55,991 bases of DNA, taken from Nitrospirota bacterium (lineage in GTDB: Bacteria; Nitrospirota; Thermodesulfovibrionia; Thermodesulfovibrionales; UBA6898). Positions 9,080 to 17,132 of this stretch are shown here, one piece after another; position 1 is the stretch's first letter, and each line of letters begins with the position of its first letter. The position numbers and the translations under genes were made by a program. The stretch is from assembly GCA_003252075.1 (NCBI GenBank), contig QKDO01000062.1:1-55991 (forward strand). The letters are read 5' to 3'. The notes beneath the pieces were generated by a model. The model was not told the DNA's origin. It saw only the letters and a list, made by a program, of their open reading frames with translations, and did not search any database.

Positions 9080-11665
9080 TTATTCCGTTCTGACGGCATG
9101 AAGGAACGTCGACGTGGCTGCGGAACAGTCCCCGAACGCCCGTGCGCCGAACATCACGGCAAAGGCTCCCAACAGGGCGGAGGCGATCCATGCATGATCA
9201 ATGAAAGCTAGACCGAAAAAAACAGCGAGCAAGATCGTCACAAAGAGCACCGCGGCAGGAACTTTGGGCCAGGCGCGAATAAGAACCATCTGCCTGCCTC
9301 CCCCGTGCTCCTCTATTGCCATGCGCAAACGCACCGCTCCGAACAATCCGCCCCGCACTTCCAGATCGTGGCGGTCGAAATCACCACCGCGCCTGATCAC
9401 CGCCCCCTGCAAACGCAAAGCATTTTCTACCGATGTCACTCTTTCTGCAGGATCGCGCCATTGCTCTTTCCATATTCTGACGGTGCGCATGCACGGCAGA
9501 GAAATATCTGATGAGGCACGCCGCCGCAATGGGGTGAGACCGCGGCTCAGCCGTCCCATAAGACGCGCGACAGGCTGCATCAGGTGAAGGCAGGCAGTCA
9601 CCGCATGTATCCGGAGGCGGTCCCAGGCACAAAAAGAGCAGGAATACAACGGTATGTTCGCTGCATTGATTACTGCCTGAACAATCGGAGCGCCGACAGC
9701 GGCTGCCAACAGCGGCAGCATGTATAGGAGAGGGGACCATACCGTGCCCACGGCCGCAAGAACAGCGAGAAGAGCGATGACAAGATACCACTCCGGCATC
9801 ATCATGATCGAAAAGAAAAGGGGCGGCTGCGCCTGATACAGACGCTGAAAAAGGGCGGTGCCCCATACGCCATGATAAATGCGCCATTTTCCGGTCTTGA
9901 TGGGCTGTGATAGTCCTTTTCCGTAGAGCCGTCCAGTCCATGTTATATGTCCCGCCGCATTGTATTTTTGCGGCCATTTCTGCTCCAAAAGCGCTTCGGC
10001 CTGTCCGTAGCCGCGCTGCTGCTTCCAGTAGGTCTTCAGGGAACCGCGCCGGTAATGCCATACAACTGCGGCGGCATTAAAGCCGATCTTCCAGCCCCTC
10101 TCCTGGATCTTCCAGCAGATGTCCACGTCATCACCTGCAGTGCGGAAACGGGGATCAAATCCGCCGATTGCTGAGAGAGCTTCTCTGCGGAACGCCATAT
10201 TGCAGCCGGCAATATGTTCTGCTACTCGGTCTGAGAGGAGCACATGGACCGGCCCTCCCGGTGCATGCACAACGCTGTTGGTAAAGATCCCGTTGTCGGG
10301 CGGCGCAATATTAGGTCCCCCTACACCCATGAATGAAGTCGACAGGAACGTATGGGCGATGTAGGTGAGCCAATCTTTGTCAGGATATGCGTCATCATCG
10401 ATATACGCCACGATTTCACCGGTTGCCTCCTGCCAACCGGTGTTGCGGGCGTTGCTTAGTCCGCGGTTCTCGGTCGAGATAAGGCGAACATCAAACTCTC
10501 GGGCTATGGCTGGCGTGCTGTCACGGGAGCCGTCGTTGACAACGATAACCTCATAATCGGGATAATCCAGTCTGCTGAGACCCTGAAGCGTGTCCCGAAT
10601 AGTTCGCGAACCATTATAACTGCAGACAACAACTGAAATTCTCGGCCAGGCTGTTTCCGGTGGGAAGGGCACCTCATGAAAAGCCCTGCTGACCGAAAAA
10701 AGGGATGGCTTGGGATCTCTCTCCCGTGTGGTGAGACCAAAATTCCAGTCATCGATGTCGCATCCTCCCCTATGCCACTCGTCGGTCCAGGCAAAGACAA
10801 TGGCACCGGCGCATCCCGAAGCAAAGGCTGAGCGGACCTGCCAGTCAAGACTTTTCGCCTGTACATCATCTCCGTTACGCAGGCTGTCCAGACCGATCTC
10901 GGCCATTATCAGGGGCCGCTCGCCGGCGATGTTCTGGATACGAGCTATATAGGACTCGAGATGCCCTTTCGCTTCCAGGTACACATTAAAACAGACTATG
11001 TCGAGGAACGGCAGCTGAAGATACTCTGTAGTGGGAAAGTTCACATAGGTGACCAAACTCCCGGGGTCAGCATTCTTTACGATATCATATAATTCTCTGA
11101 TAAAATTCTCGATACGCTGCCGTCCGTGCCAGCGCACGATGGAAGGGGGTATTTCATTACCGACGGCAAAGCAGAGCACTGCAGGATGAGCGGCGCAACC
11201 GATTACGGCATCGCGTACACGGCGCTTGATTGCCTCCACCCGTTCGCTGTCATCGAGGAATGCGATATGCTGCTCCCAGGGAATGCCCACCATGACGTAT
11301 AACCCGTGTTCCTTCGCAGCCTCAAGAAGCCACATTGGCGGTACGGTATAGGTACGCACCGTGTTCATTCCGGATGAGGCTATGAGAGAGAAATCTTTTC
11401 GCACAACTGCCGGGTTTGGGTAATCGCATCCGTCAGCTCCAGGACGGAACGTACCATAGGTAACACCGCGTACCCAGAGCTTCTCACTTCCCGCATAAAT
11501 AAATTTGCCAAGGGCTTTTGTTCGTTGGTCAGGAGCATGAGCTCTCTTCGGCAGTGATGGGGGCAGTTGCTCAAGATCTTCTTTCGGGGAGGTCAGGACA
11601 CGCTCATCCGCCTTGGCAAGCCCTGCTGCAATATGGAACATTGCTCTGTTTTCCCTCATAGGCAA
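9080..11665 (-). CDS. glycoside hydrolase (clan A-like) fused to GT2 glycosyltransferase, membrane-anchored
   Basis: An 861-residue two-enzyme protein. Residues ~55-335 resemble a (beta/alpha)8 glycosidase of the GH2/GH5/GH17 type, with candidate acid/base FAVGNE (Glu ~171) and candidate nucleophile IMAEIG (Glu ~256). Residues ~343-600 are a GT2 domain with VVVCSYNG, VIVVNDGSRDSTP, the metal-binding YIDDDAYP and AGDDVD. Hydrophobic segments follow at ~640-700, and two more lie near the C-terminus. There is no signal peptide, so the sidedness of the hydrolase domain is unclear. It is the first gene of the operon, behind a riboswitch. A fusion of transglycosylase/hydrolase and polymerase is reminiscent of NdvB/NdvC-type cyclic glucan synthesis, but the product is unknown. 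Confidence 0.85.
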   Translation of the reverse strand: MPMRENRAMFHIAAGLAKADERVLTSPKEDLEQLPPSLPKRAHAPDQRTKALGKFIYAGSEKLWVRGVTYGTFRPGADGCDYPNPAVVRKDFSLIASSGMNTVRTYTVPPMWLLEAAKEHGLYVMVGIPWEQHIAFLDDSERVEAIKRRVRDAVIGCAAHPAVLCFAVGNEIPPSIVRWHGRQRIENFIRELYDIVKNADPGSLVTYVNFPTTEYLQLPFLDIVCFNVYLEAKGHLESYIARIQNIAGERPLIMAEIGLDSLRNGDDVQAKSLDWQVRSAFASGCAGAIVFAWTDEWHRGGCDIDDWNFGLTTRERDPKPSLFSVSRAFHEVPFPPETAWPRISVVVCSYNGSRTIRDTLQGLSRLDYPDYEVIVVNDGSRDSTPAIAREFDVRLISTENRGLSNARNTGWQEATGEIVAYIDDDAYPDKDWLTYIAHTFLSTSFMGVGGPNIAPPDNGIFTNSVVHAPGGPVHVLLSDRVAEHIAGCNMAFRREALSAIGGFDPRFRTAGDDVDICWKIQERGWKIGFNAAAVVWHYRRGSLKTYWKQQRGYGQAEALLEQKWPQKYNAAGHITWTGRLYGKGLSQPIKTGKWRIYHGVWGTALFQRLYQAQPPLFFSIMMMPEWYLVIALLAVLAAVGTVWSPLLYMLPLLAAAVGAPIVQAVINAANIPLYSCSFCAWDRLRIHAVTACLHLMQPVARLMGRLSRGLTPLRRRASSDISLPCMRTVRIWKEQWRDPAERVTSVENALRLQGAVIRRGGDFDRHDLEVRGGLFGAVRLRMAIEEHGGGRQMVLIRAWPKVPAAVLFVTILLAVFFGLAFIDHAWIASALLGAFAVMFGARAFGDCSAATSTFLHAVRTE

Positions 11666-11778
11666 CCCTAGCCTTGAAACCGACCTTTCTACCAGTCTAC
11701 TTCTTCAGCCTTACCCCATCTTCAGCTCGATAATCGTCTGTAAACGGTACTGCATCTACCGGATAACAGACTCCCCCT

Positions 11779-11820
11779 AAAAAAAAACCGAACATGCCGA
11801 AGACTTCTTCAGTTGTTCGG
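11779..11820 (-). terminator. intrinsic terminator of the riboswitch expression platform
   Basis: On the minus strand an outer stem CCGAACA/TGTTCGG encloses an inner stem CTGAAGA/TCTTCGG and is followed by nine T residues (11779-11787). It starts at the last base of the predicted aptamer P1 stem and ends 113 bases before the GH-GT2 start codon. It is therefore positioned to be controlled by the riboswitch. Confidence 0.85.
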
Positions 11821-11905
11821 CAGCTCGGCTATCTCTCATTGCTGAATAAGACCCGTTGCTTTCCGCCCGCACCTCACGGTGCGTTTGGCTTTATCGAGCG
11901 TCTGC
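11820..11905 (-). promoter_or_regulatory. GEMM-I-family riboswitch (c-di-GMP or 3',3'-cGAMP aptamer)
   Basis: The minus strand reads GATAAAGCCAAACGCACC, then a GTGA tetraloop closing GCACC/GGTGC. It continues as GGGCGGAAAGCAACGGGTCT and ends with AGATAGCCGAGCTGCC. This matches the order of GEMM-I conserved blocks: AAAGGCAAACC, GNRA hairpin, GACGCAAAGCCACGGGTCT, AGATAGCCGGG. A P1 helix GCTC (11899-11896) with GAGC (11826-11823), extended by GCA/TGC, replaces the usual CCC/GGG pair, a covariation that supports the fold. By my alignment to the Vibrio Vc2 aptamer the base equivalent to G20 is A, as in the cGAMP-binding GEMM-Ib subgroup; this numbering is approximate. Several conserved bases deviate. 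Confidence 0.8.
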
Positions 11906-11909
11906 TCCA

Positions 11910-11938
11910 CACTTAACAGACAATCGCTGCAAAGTCAA
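11910..11938 (-). promoter_or_regulatory. candidate promoter of the glycan operon
   Basis: The minus strand has TTGACT at 11938-11933, 17 bases, then a weak -10 hexamer (TAAGTG). Transcription would begin near 11903, which coincides with the first base of the riboswitch aptamer. The -35 matches consensus at five of six positions; the -10 is poor, so an activator or another sigma factor is possible. Confidence 0.35.
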
Positions 11939-11944
11939 CCCTGG

Positions 11945-12600
11945 TTATCCTTTAACTTTCAGGGCATAGATTTCTTTCCTGCAATAGTGATGCAATTTGT
12001 ATACCAAGATGGAAGTTAATCTGCAGCATAAGTCAATACTAAACAGCGCAACCCTAATAAAAATAAGGAAAATACCGAGAGGCTGCCCCCCCATCATTTT
12101 GGGATTTGTCAAGGAAGATAGTGGTCTTCTCACCATATCGTTCATGTAAAGTCCTTGTTGCATTCGTCGACGAACTACCACCCTCTGATACACTTCTCGA
12201 CAAAAGTGTTTCCCCTGGAGACAATGAATCCCTGAGAAACAACAATGAGATTGCCCTTTTTGCCTCGCAGAGAACCCTTCTTTTCATTAGGAATAGTAAC
12301 GCGCAGGGAATCGGAATTATGTGCAGCATCCCTGACCAGGAACTGCTGGCACCACTCTATCCTATTCAACAGCCCAGAGTAGGGTCTACACTTCAGGGGC
12401 AGTTGAGGCAGTGCCTTCACATCGTCGCAGTACCGCATGTTCGGAAAGTCCGGATCGTTTCAGGATGCAGGTGATATTTGTCAACAATGCAGCCGGGATA
12501 ACAAGATAGGAACCCACACCTGATACCTCAGAGGGTCCAGGCTCGCATCGGCGAATAGGGCATAGCTGCTGTCTCTGACTGGAACCGGAAGGGCCGAAAA
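11945..12600. other. about 650 bases without a convincing gene
   Basis: Several overlapping open stretches of 60-120 codons exist on both strands, but none shows a ribosome site, recognisable motifs or codon use like the neighbours. The minus frame 12438-12175 looks marginally protein-like, and it may be a remnant. I see no terminal repeats or transposase motifs. Confidence 0.5.
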
Positions 12601-12609
12601 CTGGTGAAA

Positions 12610-13002
12610 TTACGAATTGCCTTTGGGGGGCTTTTTATACTGTATAACAGCCTCATACTCAATGCGCGCATGATCAGCCTCAAGAGCTTCGGTATTCCCC
12701 CGGCAGAAAATGGTCCCCCTTGTCTCTTTCTTGTGCATTTTGATCATGTCAGCCAGCACAGTGGTCAGATCAAAACCGCCGCCCTTACAACCCTTGATCA
12801 TACAATCCATCTTGAAGTAAGCATAGGATGTGGGAAAGACATTGAGCGTACGCACCATAAGCAGAGGGATCATTGCTTTCCGGTAATAGGTCATATGGAT
12901 CACTATTCCCGACACTGCAGGGAATCGCTCGGAGACCAGTCCGGCGGCAATATTATTCCGTTTTTTCAGTTCCAATTTTGCAGCATAATCATGTCTATTC
13001 AC
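12610..13002 (-). CDS. conserved-looking hypothetical protein, GTG start
   Basis: A 130-residue soluble protein I cannot name. The start is the GTG at 13002, since GGAGG lies six bases upstream; a longer frame up to 13047 would begin inside a terminator hairpin. The C-terminal two thirds have an ordered pattern: YAYFKMDCMIKGCKGGGFD with two Cys, then TIFCRGN and HARIEYEAVIQYKK. The paired Cys and His residues could bind metal. It lies downstream of the cold-shock gene on the same strand with only a terminator between them, so it may depend on read-through from that gene. Confidence 0.65.
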   Translation of the reverse strand: MNRHDYAAKLELKKRNNIAAGLVSERFPAVSGIVIHMTYYRKAMIPLLMVRTLNVFPTSYAYFKMDCMIKGCKGGGFDLTTVLADMIKMHKKETRGTIFCRGNTEALEADHARIEYEAVIQYKKPPKGNS

Positions 13003-13020
13003 GTTTGTCCTCCGGGGGAA

Positions 13021-13052
13021 TAAAAATCCCCCTTGCTGCTGGAGCAAGGGGG
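13021..13052 (-). terminator. intrinsic terminator after the cold-shock gene
   Basis: A perfect 10-bp stem, CCCCCTTGCT with AGCAAGGGGG around a five-base loop, is followed on the minus strand by ATTTTTATT. It lies 12 bases past the cold-shock stop codon and 19 bases before the GTG of the next gene, leaving no room for a promoter between them. Confidence 0.85.
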
Positions 13053-13064
13053 AAAATCAGCAAA

Positions 13065-13265
13065 TTACAGCTTTGTTACATTGGTTGCCTTGGGGCCTTT
13101 CGGACCCTTCTCTGTATCAAAACTGACTGCATCACCCTCGGCAAGGGATTTAAACCCGCCGCCTTGGATGGATGAATAGTGCACGAAAACATCGCTGCCT
13201 TCGTCGCTGGCAATAAATCCAAAACCCTTGGACTCGTTAAACCACTTTACTGTTCCATTAGCCAT
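13065..13265 (-). CDS. csp: cold-shock domain protein (CspA family)
   Basis: A 66-residue OB-fold protein of normal length for the family. RNP1 is KGFGFI and RNP2 is VFVHYSSI; the N-terminus [13 protein letters not shown] is typical, with a short acidic C-terminal strand region. Family knowledge: such proteins bind single-stranded RNA/DNA, melt RNA hairpins and can act as transcription antiterminators. The ATG at 13265 has AAGGAGGTAAC eight bases upstream, a near-perfect ribosome site. It is flanked by an intrinsic-terminator-like hairpin in its leader and another terminator after its stop, which suggests RNA-level control. Confidence 0.97.
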   Translation of the reverse strand: MANGTVKWFNESKGFGFIASDEGSDVFVHYSSIQGGGFKSLAEGDAVSFDTEKGPKGPKATNVTKL

Positions 13266-13317
13266 TTCTGTTACCTCCTTTTCTCTCAAATTAAAATCTT
13301 AGAAGGTCGCAGCGACT

Positions 13318-13352
13318 AAAAAAGGCCACAAAGTCAAAAGTCTTTGTGGCCT
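13318..13352 (-). terminator. terminator-like hairpin inside the csp leader (putative attenuator)
   Basis: On the minus strand GGCCACAAAG, an eight-base loop and CTTTGTGGCC form a perfect 10-bp stem (11 with the closing A-T), followed by six T residues. It lies between the predicted csp promoter and the csp start, about 52 bases before the ATG. It could stop transcription of the csp leader unless melted. Confidence 0.75.
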
Positions 13353-13386
13353 CATAAACGGCAAAAACTTCCAAAATTCTGTTTAT

Positions 13387-13416
13387 AAGATAGCATAATT
13401 CGTTGCTATGCGTCAA
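13387..13416 (-). promoter_or_regulatory. candidate sigma-70 promoter of csp
   Basis: The minus strand has TTGACG (13416-13411), an 18-base spacer and TATCTT (13392-13387). The predicted start near 13380 gives a leader of about 115 bases, long as in known cold-shock genes. Confidence 0.5.
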
Positions 13417-13419
13417 TGA

Positions 13420-14030
13420 GAACAACGGGTGACAGATCAAGCACTACCGACTTCATTCACATCCTGATGTTGTGATCCCGGGTAAGGAACGCCCATCGTC
13501 GCATAACCGCTTTCCTGAAAACAACCTGCATTCTCTGTTTGCGTGCACCGCAGGTTCGGACCGGTCTGTCATCCGAGCTCTTCTGCTTGCTCCCTGAAGA
13601 ATCTTCAGCATGAACATTACTTAACCGGTCCTTCATCCTTGTTTCATCTGGATATGTGAATATTTTCCCAGTCTGAAGCGACAGGGTATCCGTGTACAGA
13701 TCATGTGCGATAAAAGAACCGCAAGAGGAGGAGGGAAAAAAACGATGTTGCCAGGCAGATGTAACCATGTTCATCAGGGGAGGTTATATGAAATCAGCAG
13801 GGTGCATTCCATAAAAAAATATTTCATTATCTGTGCAGGGACAGGGTCACCTGTTTGACGTGTCACAATCCTCATCAAGCAGGCGTCATTGCCGACGGTC
13901 CGGCACAGGCCTGCGCCGAAGTACCTCGCCGGCTGCGCATGCCTGAGGGTTCGGTATCTGCTGCATGCCATGACATGTACGGCAGCGGCAGGACGAAATA
14001 AAAGATTTTCAGCCGTAATGATCTCAGCTA
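13420..14030. other. intergenic region without a convincing gene
   Basis: The longest open frames here, 105 codons (13774-13457, minus) and one antisense to the adhesin-like gene, lack ribosome sites and motifs. A short frame of eight codons at about 13788 (plus) does have GGGGAGG before its ATG, but nothing further supports it. I see no repeats, tRNA or clear terminator. Confidence 0.4.
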
Positions 14031-14044
14031 AAGGAGGCAGAGCC

Positions 14045-14497
14045 ATGAAAAGACTCCCCATAGTGACAGTAGCAGCAGTGCTCATGGGCTTCTTATCCGC
14101 GGCCTGCGTTGATGCGATCGCCGATATCGGCAAGCAAGGATGGAGTCCGCTGAATAAGGACGTCTCTATCAAAAAGAAGAGCATCGTCTACCCTTCCAAG
14201 ACTACCGTCAGCCTCTGGATTAAGGTCGTGCCCGCCAAGGATACGGGCCCCCTGTCCGATGCCGGCACGCTTCTGATGGACAAGGGCAGGGACGATCAGG
14301 CCCTCGCATATGATCATACCGGCTATCTGACAGAAATAGATTGCTTGAAGAACAAGCATCGGGAATTGATCGCAATCCTGTATGACGCAAATAGCAATAT
14401 AATTCACTCTGTGCAGCATGAACATGCCTCCTGGGAGGCCATACCTTCAGGAAGCAGCTACGAAGCTGTGCAGGAGGCTGTATGCGCGTATGATTAG
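14045..14497 (+). CDS. secreted surface-adhesin protein E-like protein
   Basis: A 150-residue exported protein. The first ~25 residues (MKRLPIVTVAAVLMGFLSAA) form a signal peptide; a Cys follows, but the residue at -3 is Ser, so a lipobox is not canonical. The mature part has an early WSPLNKDVSIKKKSIVYP strand, then VSLWIKVVPA, a central ..EIDCLKNK and a C-terminal Cys. That order resembles the bacterial surface-adhesin E family (haemophilus protein E-like), whose domain has two conserved Cys. ATG 14045 is preceded by AAAGGAGGCAG. No operon partner is seen. The family call is by pattern memory; a generic small periplasmic protein is the alternative. Confidence 0.65.
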   Translation: MKRLPIVTVAAVLMGFLSAACVDAIADIGKQGWSPLNKDVSIKKKSIVYPSKTTVSLWIKVVPAKDTGPLSDAGTLLMDKGRDDQALAYDHTGYLTEIDCLKNKHRELIAILYDANSNIIHSVQHEHASWEAIPSGSSYEAVQEAVCAYD

Positions 14498-14758
14498 CCC
14501 TCCCTTTCCTCTTCGCCTTTTCATTAGCATGGAAGGTTGTTACGAAGCGGATCAGGCAGTGAAATGACAGCCACCCTTTGCACTATGCTGCCTCTCGCAA
14601 TGATTCAGTCTGCAATATCACCAATGCAGCCCGTCGGCACTGATGAGCGCAGACCGCATCCGCGGACACCATGTGAGAGGCTGAGAAAAAAGCAGATTTC
14701 GGCGGCCATTCCATCATGAGGCAGGCAGGCGGCCATCCGGATATCAGTTCCTAGCTTC

Positions 14759-14920
14759 TTATTTTACTGTCATCCGCTGCTGCATACGGTTATCAGGTCT
14801 TGGTTTTACGGCCACAGGCCTCTTGTCGTCCACTAATTGTCTGGCGGTGTCAAATTCAGCCGCCTCGGCAAATGCTACAGCTACCATGATCTTCTCGAAT
14901 GTTTCAGTGAACCTTTTCAT
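14759..14920 (-). CDS. small acidic/basic hypothetical protein, 53 residues
   Basis: A short gene, MKRFTETFEKIMVAVAFAEA at the N-terminus, continuing with EFDTARQLVDD. The ATG has AAAGGAGAAGGAAG directly upstream, and a promoter-like TTGATT-17-CATATT lies about 45 bases before it. The first 35 residues would make an amphipathic helix with the pattern VAVAFAEAxEFxTAR. I recall similar small proteins in related anaerobes, but I cannot assign a function. Confidence 0.6.
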   Translation of the reverse strand: MKRFTETFEKIMVAVAFAEAAEFDTARQLVDDKRPVAVKPRPDNRMQQRMTVK

Positions 14921-14962
14921 CTTCCTTCTCCTTTGATTTGATTATCTGATTTTAATTGATGC

Positions 14963-14991
14963 AATATGCTTGCCGTAGACAAATGAATCAA
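14963..14991 (-). promoter_or_regulatory. candidate promoter of the 53-residue protein
   Basis: On the minus strand TTGATT (14991-14986), 17 bases, CATATT (14968-14963). The surrounding sequence is AT-rich, unlike the genes on either side. Confidence 0.4.
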
Positions 14992-14999
14992 TAACATAT

Positions 15000-15923
15000 T
15001 GCTTTTTAAGCCTTTTTTAGATTTAGCCATGTTTCAAATACAGAACTTATGTTTCACATTTGGACGTTAAGTGAACACTACTGGTTGATATTCATTTCAC
15101 GGACATCCGTTATTAGTCATAACGGAGTTCAGGGCATGCGAACAAGATCGGCTACCGTTCTCTTCAGAAATGTATCACTCAGAAAGAAAAGACCGAAAAG
15201 ACTCAACCACCGGTCTCGCCCTGCAGATGGAAGCATCAGTAATCACATCTTCTCAGGGCAGACCATTTGCCCATATGACGCGGATACCTGCTTCGAGAGG
15301 AACCAGATCAGCAGGCATCCTGAATCGGGCAAGCTGCAGGGAAACTCAGGTATCCCGCTTTCAGGTGTCTTCGGGTTGAAATCAGGAAAGATGCTTCTCA
15401 TTCTTTCCGGCCCACCCCTCATCCTGAGAAGTTTCTCCGGACTCCCTGCGTGGCAATGGATAAAATTAAGCGCAAAATCCGGGTAACCCTGTTGTGGCGA
15501 ATAATCGCTGAGCAGCACGCGGAAAATCTGGTTCTCTTCAGAGTATTCGGCCATGTGCAATATCATCGGCATCTTCCAGATGTTGACTATTTCCGACGCT
15601 TGGCGGACAGAACCGGCAGAGGTTTTCGGCTGCGCGTGCGTACTGCCCGGTGTCTGCATCTGTGGAAAGGACAGTCTCCGGCAATGCCGCAAAGGCAAGC
15701 GATAGCCCTTCTGCATGGAGCAGATCATAGGACATGAGCCCCTCCCAACAGACAGCGACTGTGGGTTCTCCCCGGGAGGCCGCAAAAAGACCCTAAGAGA
15801 AATGAGCAGCGGCTTTTCCGATGCGCGGGTAAAGTCACAGAGTCCTGCGACCGTTCATTTGTGCGTCATGACGAGCGAATGCATAGCCCTGTATGCGGCC
15901 GGCAGCCAGGCGGAGCGATGCGG
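15000..15923. other. about 900 bases without a clear gene, possible decayed minus-strand gene
   Basis: On the minus strand an ATG at 15735 has GGGAGG seven bases upstream and opens a 65-codon frame. After its stop, protein-like pieces continue in another frame (around 15610-15420) and again in the first frame (around 15320-15160), interrupted by stops. This could be a gene broken by frameshifts and stops, or chance. No family is recognisable, and the region shows no mobile-element ends. Confidence 0.3.
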
Positions 15924-17132
15924 TCAGATCTTTTCAAGCGCCTGCCTCAGATCAGCGATCAGGTCATCTACATCCTCAAGTCCGAGGGCGAGGCGTACCA
16001 GATTGTCCACCATGCCGATGTTCTTACGATATTCCTCCGGATAATCGAAGAAGGACATGGCCCACATCTGCGTGATCAGGCTCTCGCTGCCGCCGAGGCT
16101 CGGCGTGATCAGGAAAAGCTCGAGCGCGTCGATAAACTTCCGGGTTTCAGCGTTCCCCCCCCTGACAAGAAAACTTATGACGCTGCCGTTGCCTAGCATC
16201 TGCTCCACGGCGATCCGGTAATCCGGATGTGACTCGAGGCCGGGATACCAGACCTTTTCGATCTTCGGGTGCGCCTCAAGCATGCGCGCAACCGCGAGGC
16301 CGGCATTGTTGTGATGCTCCATGCGCATGCCGAAGGTCTTGAGCCCCCGCTCCAGAAGAAAACAGGTGAGTGGCCCCGGCGTCGCGCCGATCATGCGCTG
16401 CATCTTATACAGGTCATTCATGAGGGTTGCCGAGCCAAGCGCCACCCCGGCCATCAAGTCATTGTGCCCTCCCAGATACTTGGTCGCAGAATGGATCACC
16501 ACATCCACACCCATCGCAATCGGCTTGATGTTGTAGGGCGTGGCCAGCGTTGCGTCAATGACGGTCATGATGCCGCGCTCTTTCGCCACCTTTACGATCG
16601 CCGGTATATCGAGCACGCGCAGATAGGGGTTGGTCGGTGATTCGGTGAAGATGATGTTGGTGTTCGGCTGTATGGCAGCCGCTATCGCATCTGCTGCGGG
16701 GTCAACGATCGAGAAAGGAACATTGAACTTGCCGAGAAAGTTCATGGCAAAGTCGCGGGTCTGGCGGTAGCAGTCACCGGTGAAGATGATATGGCCGTCC
16801 GGCTTCATATAGGTCATGATCACCAGAAGGACTGCGGCCATGCCAGAGGAATAGAGCACGGCGCGCTCGGCCCCCTCAATAGCGGCAAGCTTGCGTTCGC
16901 ACTCCTGCTGGGTCGGGTTGCCGTAGCGTGCGTACTCGTGCTCGCGGAGCACCTTGCCCTGCCCCTTGGCGCGCATGAACTCCTCGACCTCGCCGGCAGT
17001 GTCAAAGTAGTAATTGGAGGTATGGACGATCGGCGTTGACACAGCATAATATGCGTGAGGCTCACGGCCGCGTCCGTGAATCGCAAGGGTTGACGGTTTC
17101 CAGTTCCTGGCATTGGACGACTCCTTAGGCAT
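15924..17132 (-). CDS. metB: trans-sulfuration PLP enzyme, probably cystathionine gamma-synthase
   Basis: A 402-residue Cys/Met-metabolism PLP enzyme. The Schiff-base Lys lies in [18 protein letters not shown]. Other family landmarks are RYGNPTQQ near residue 70, YSSGMAA (phosphate binding), FTESPTNP, and VIDATLATP with the Asp that binds the pyridine nitrogen. The full length matches the family. The enzyme would join an activated homoserine with cysteine, or use sulfide, on the way to methionine. Its start lies inside the last eight bases of thrC, so the two branch-point genes of homoserine use are co-translated. Homocysteine-forming or gamma-lyase specificity cannot be separated by eye. Confidence 0.85.
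   Translation of the reverse strand: MPKESSNARNWKPSTLAIHGRGREPHAYYAVSTPIVHTSNYYFDTAGEVEEFMRAKGQGKVLREHEYARYGNPTQQECERKLAAIEGAERAVLYSSGMAAVLLVIMTYMKPDGHIIFTGDCYRQTRDFAMNFLGKFNVPFSIVDPAADAIAAAIQPNTNIIFTESPTNPYLRVLDIPAIVKVAKERGIMTVIDATLATPYNIKPIAMGVDVVIHSATKYLGGHNDLMAGVALGSATLMNDLYKMQRMIGATPGPLTCFLLERGLKTFGMRMEHHNNAGLAVARMLEAHPKIEKVWYPGLESHPDYRIAVEQMLGNGSVISFLVRGGNAETRKFIDALELFLITPSLGGSESLITQMWAMSFFDYPEEYRKNIGMVDNLVRLALGLEDVDDLIADLRQALEKI

Noticed and set aside
12054-12474. Overlapping frames that might be a transposase remnant
   Set aside because: No DDE motif, no terminal inverted repeats and no target duplication.
13457-13774. 105-codon minus-strand frame upstream of csp
   Set aside because: No ribosome site or motif, and it has an uneven composition.
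15243-15785. 180-codon open frame on the minus strand
   Set aside because: Unlikely composition, no ribosome site, and it overlaps a better-started frame at 15735; treated as part of a possible decayed region.
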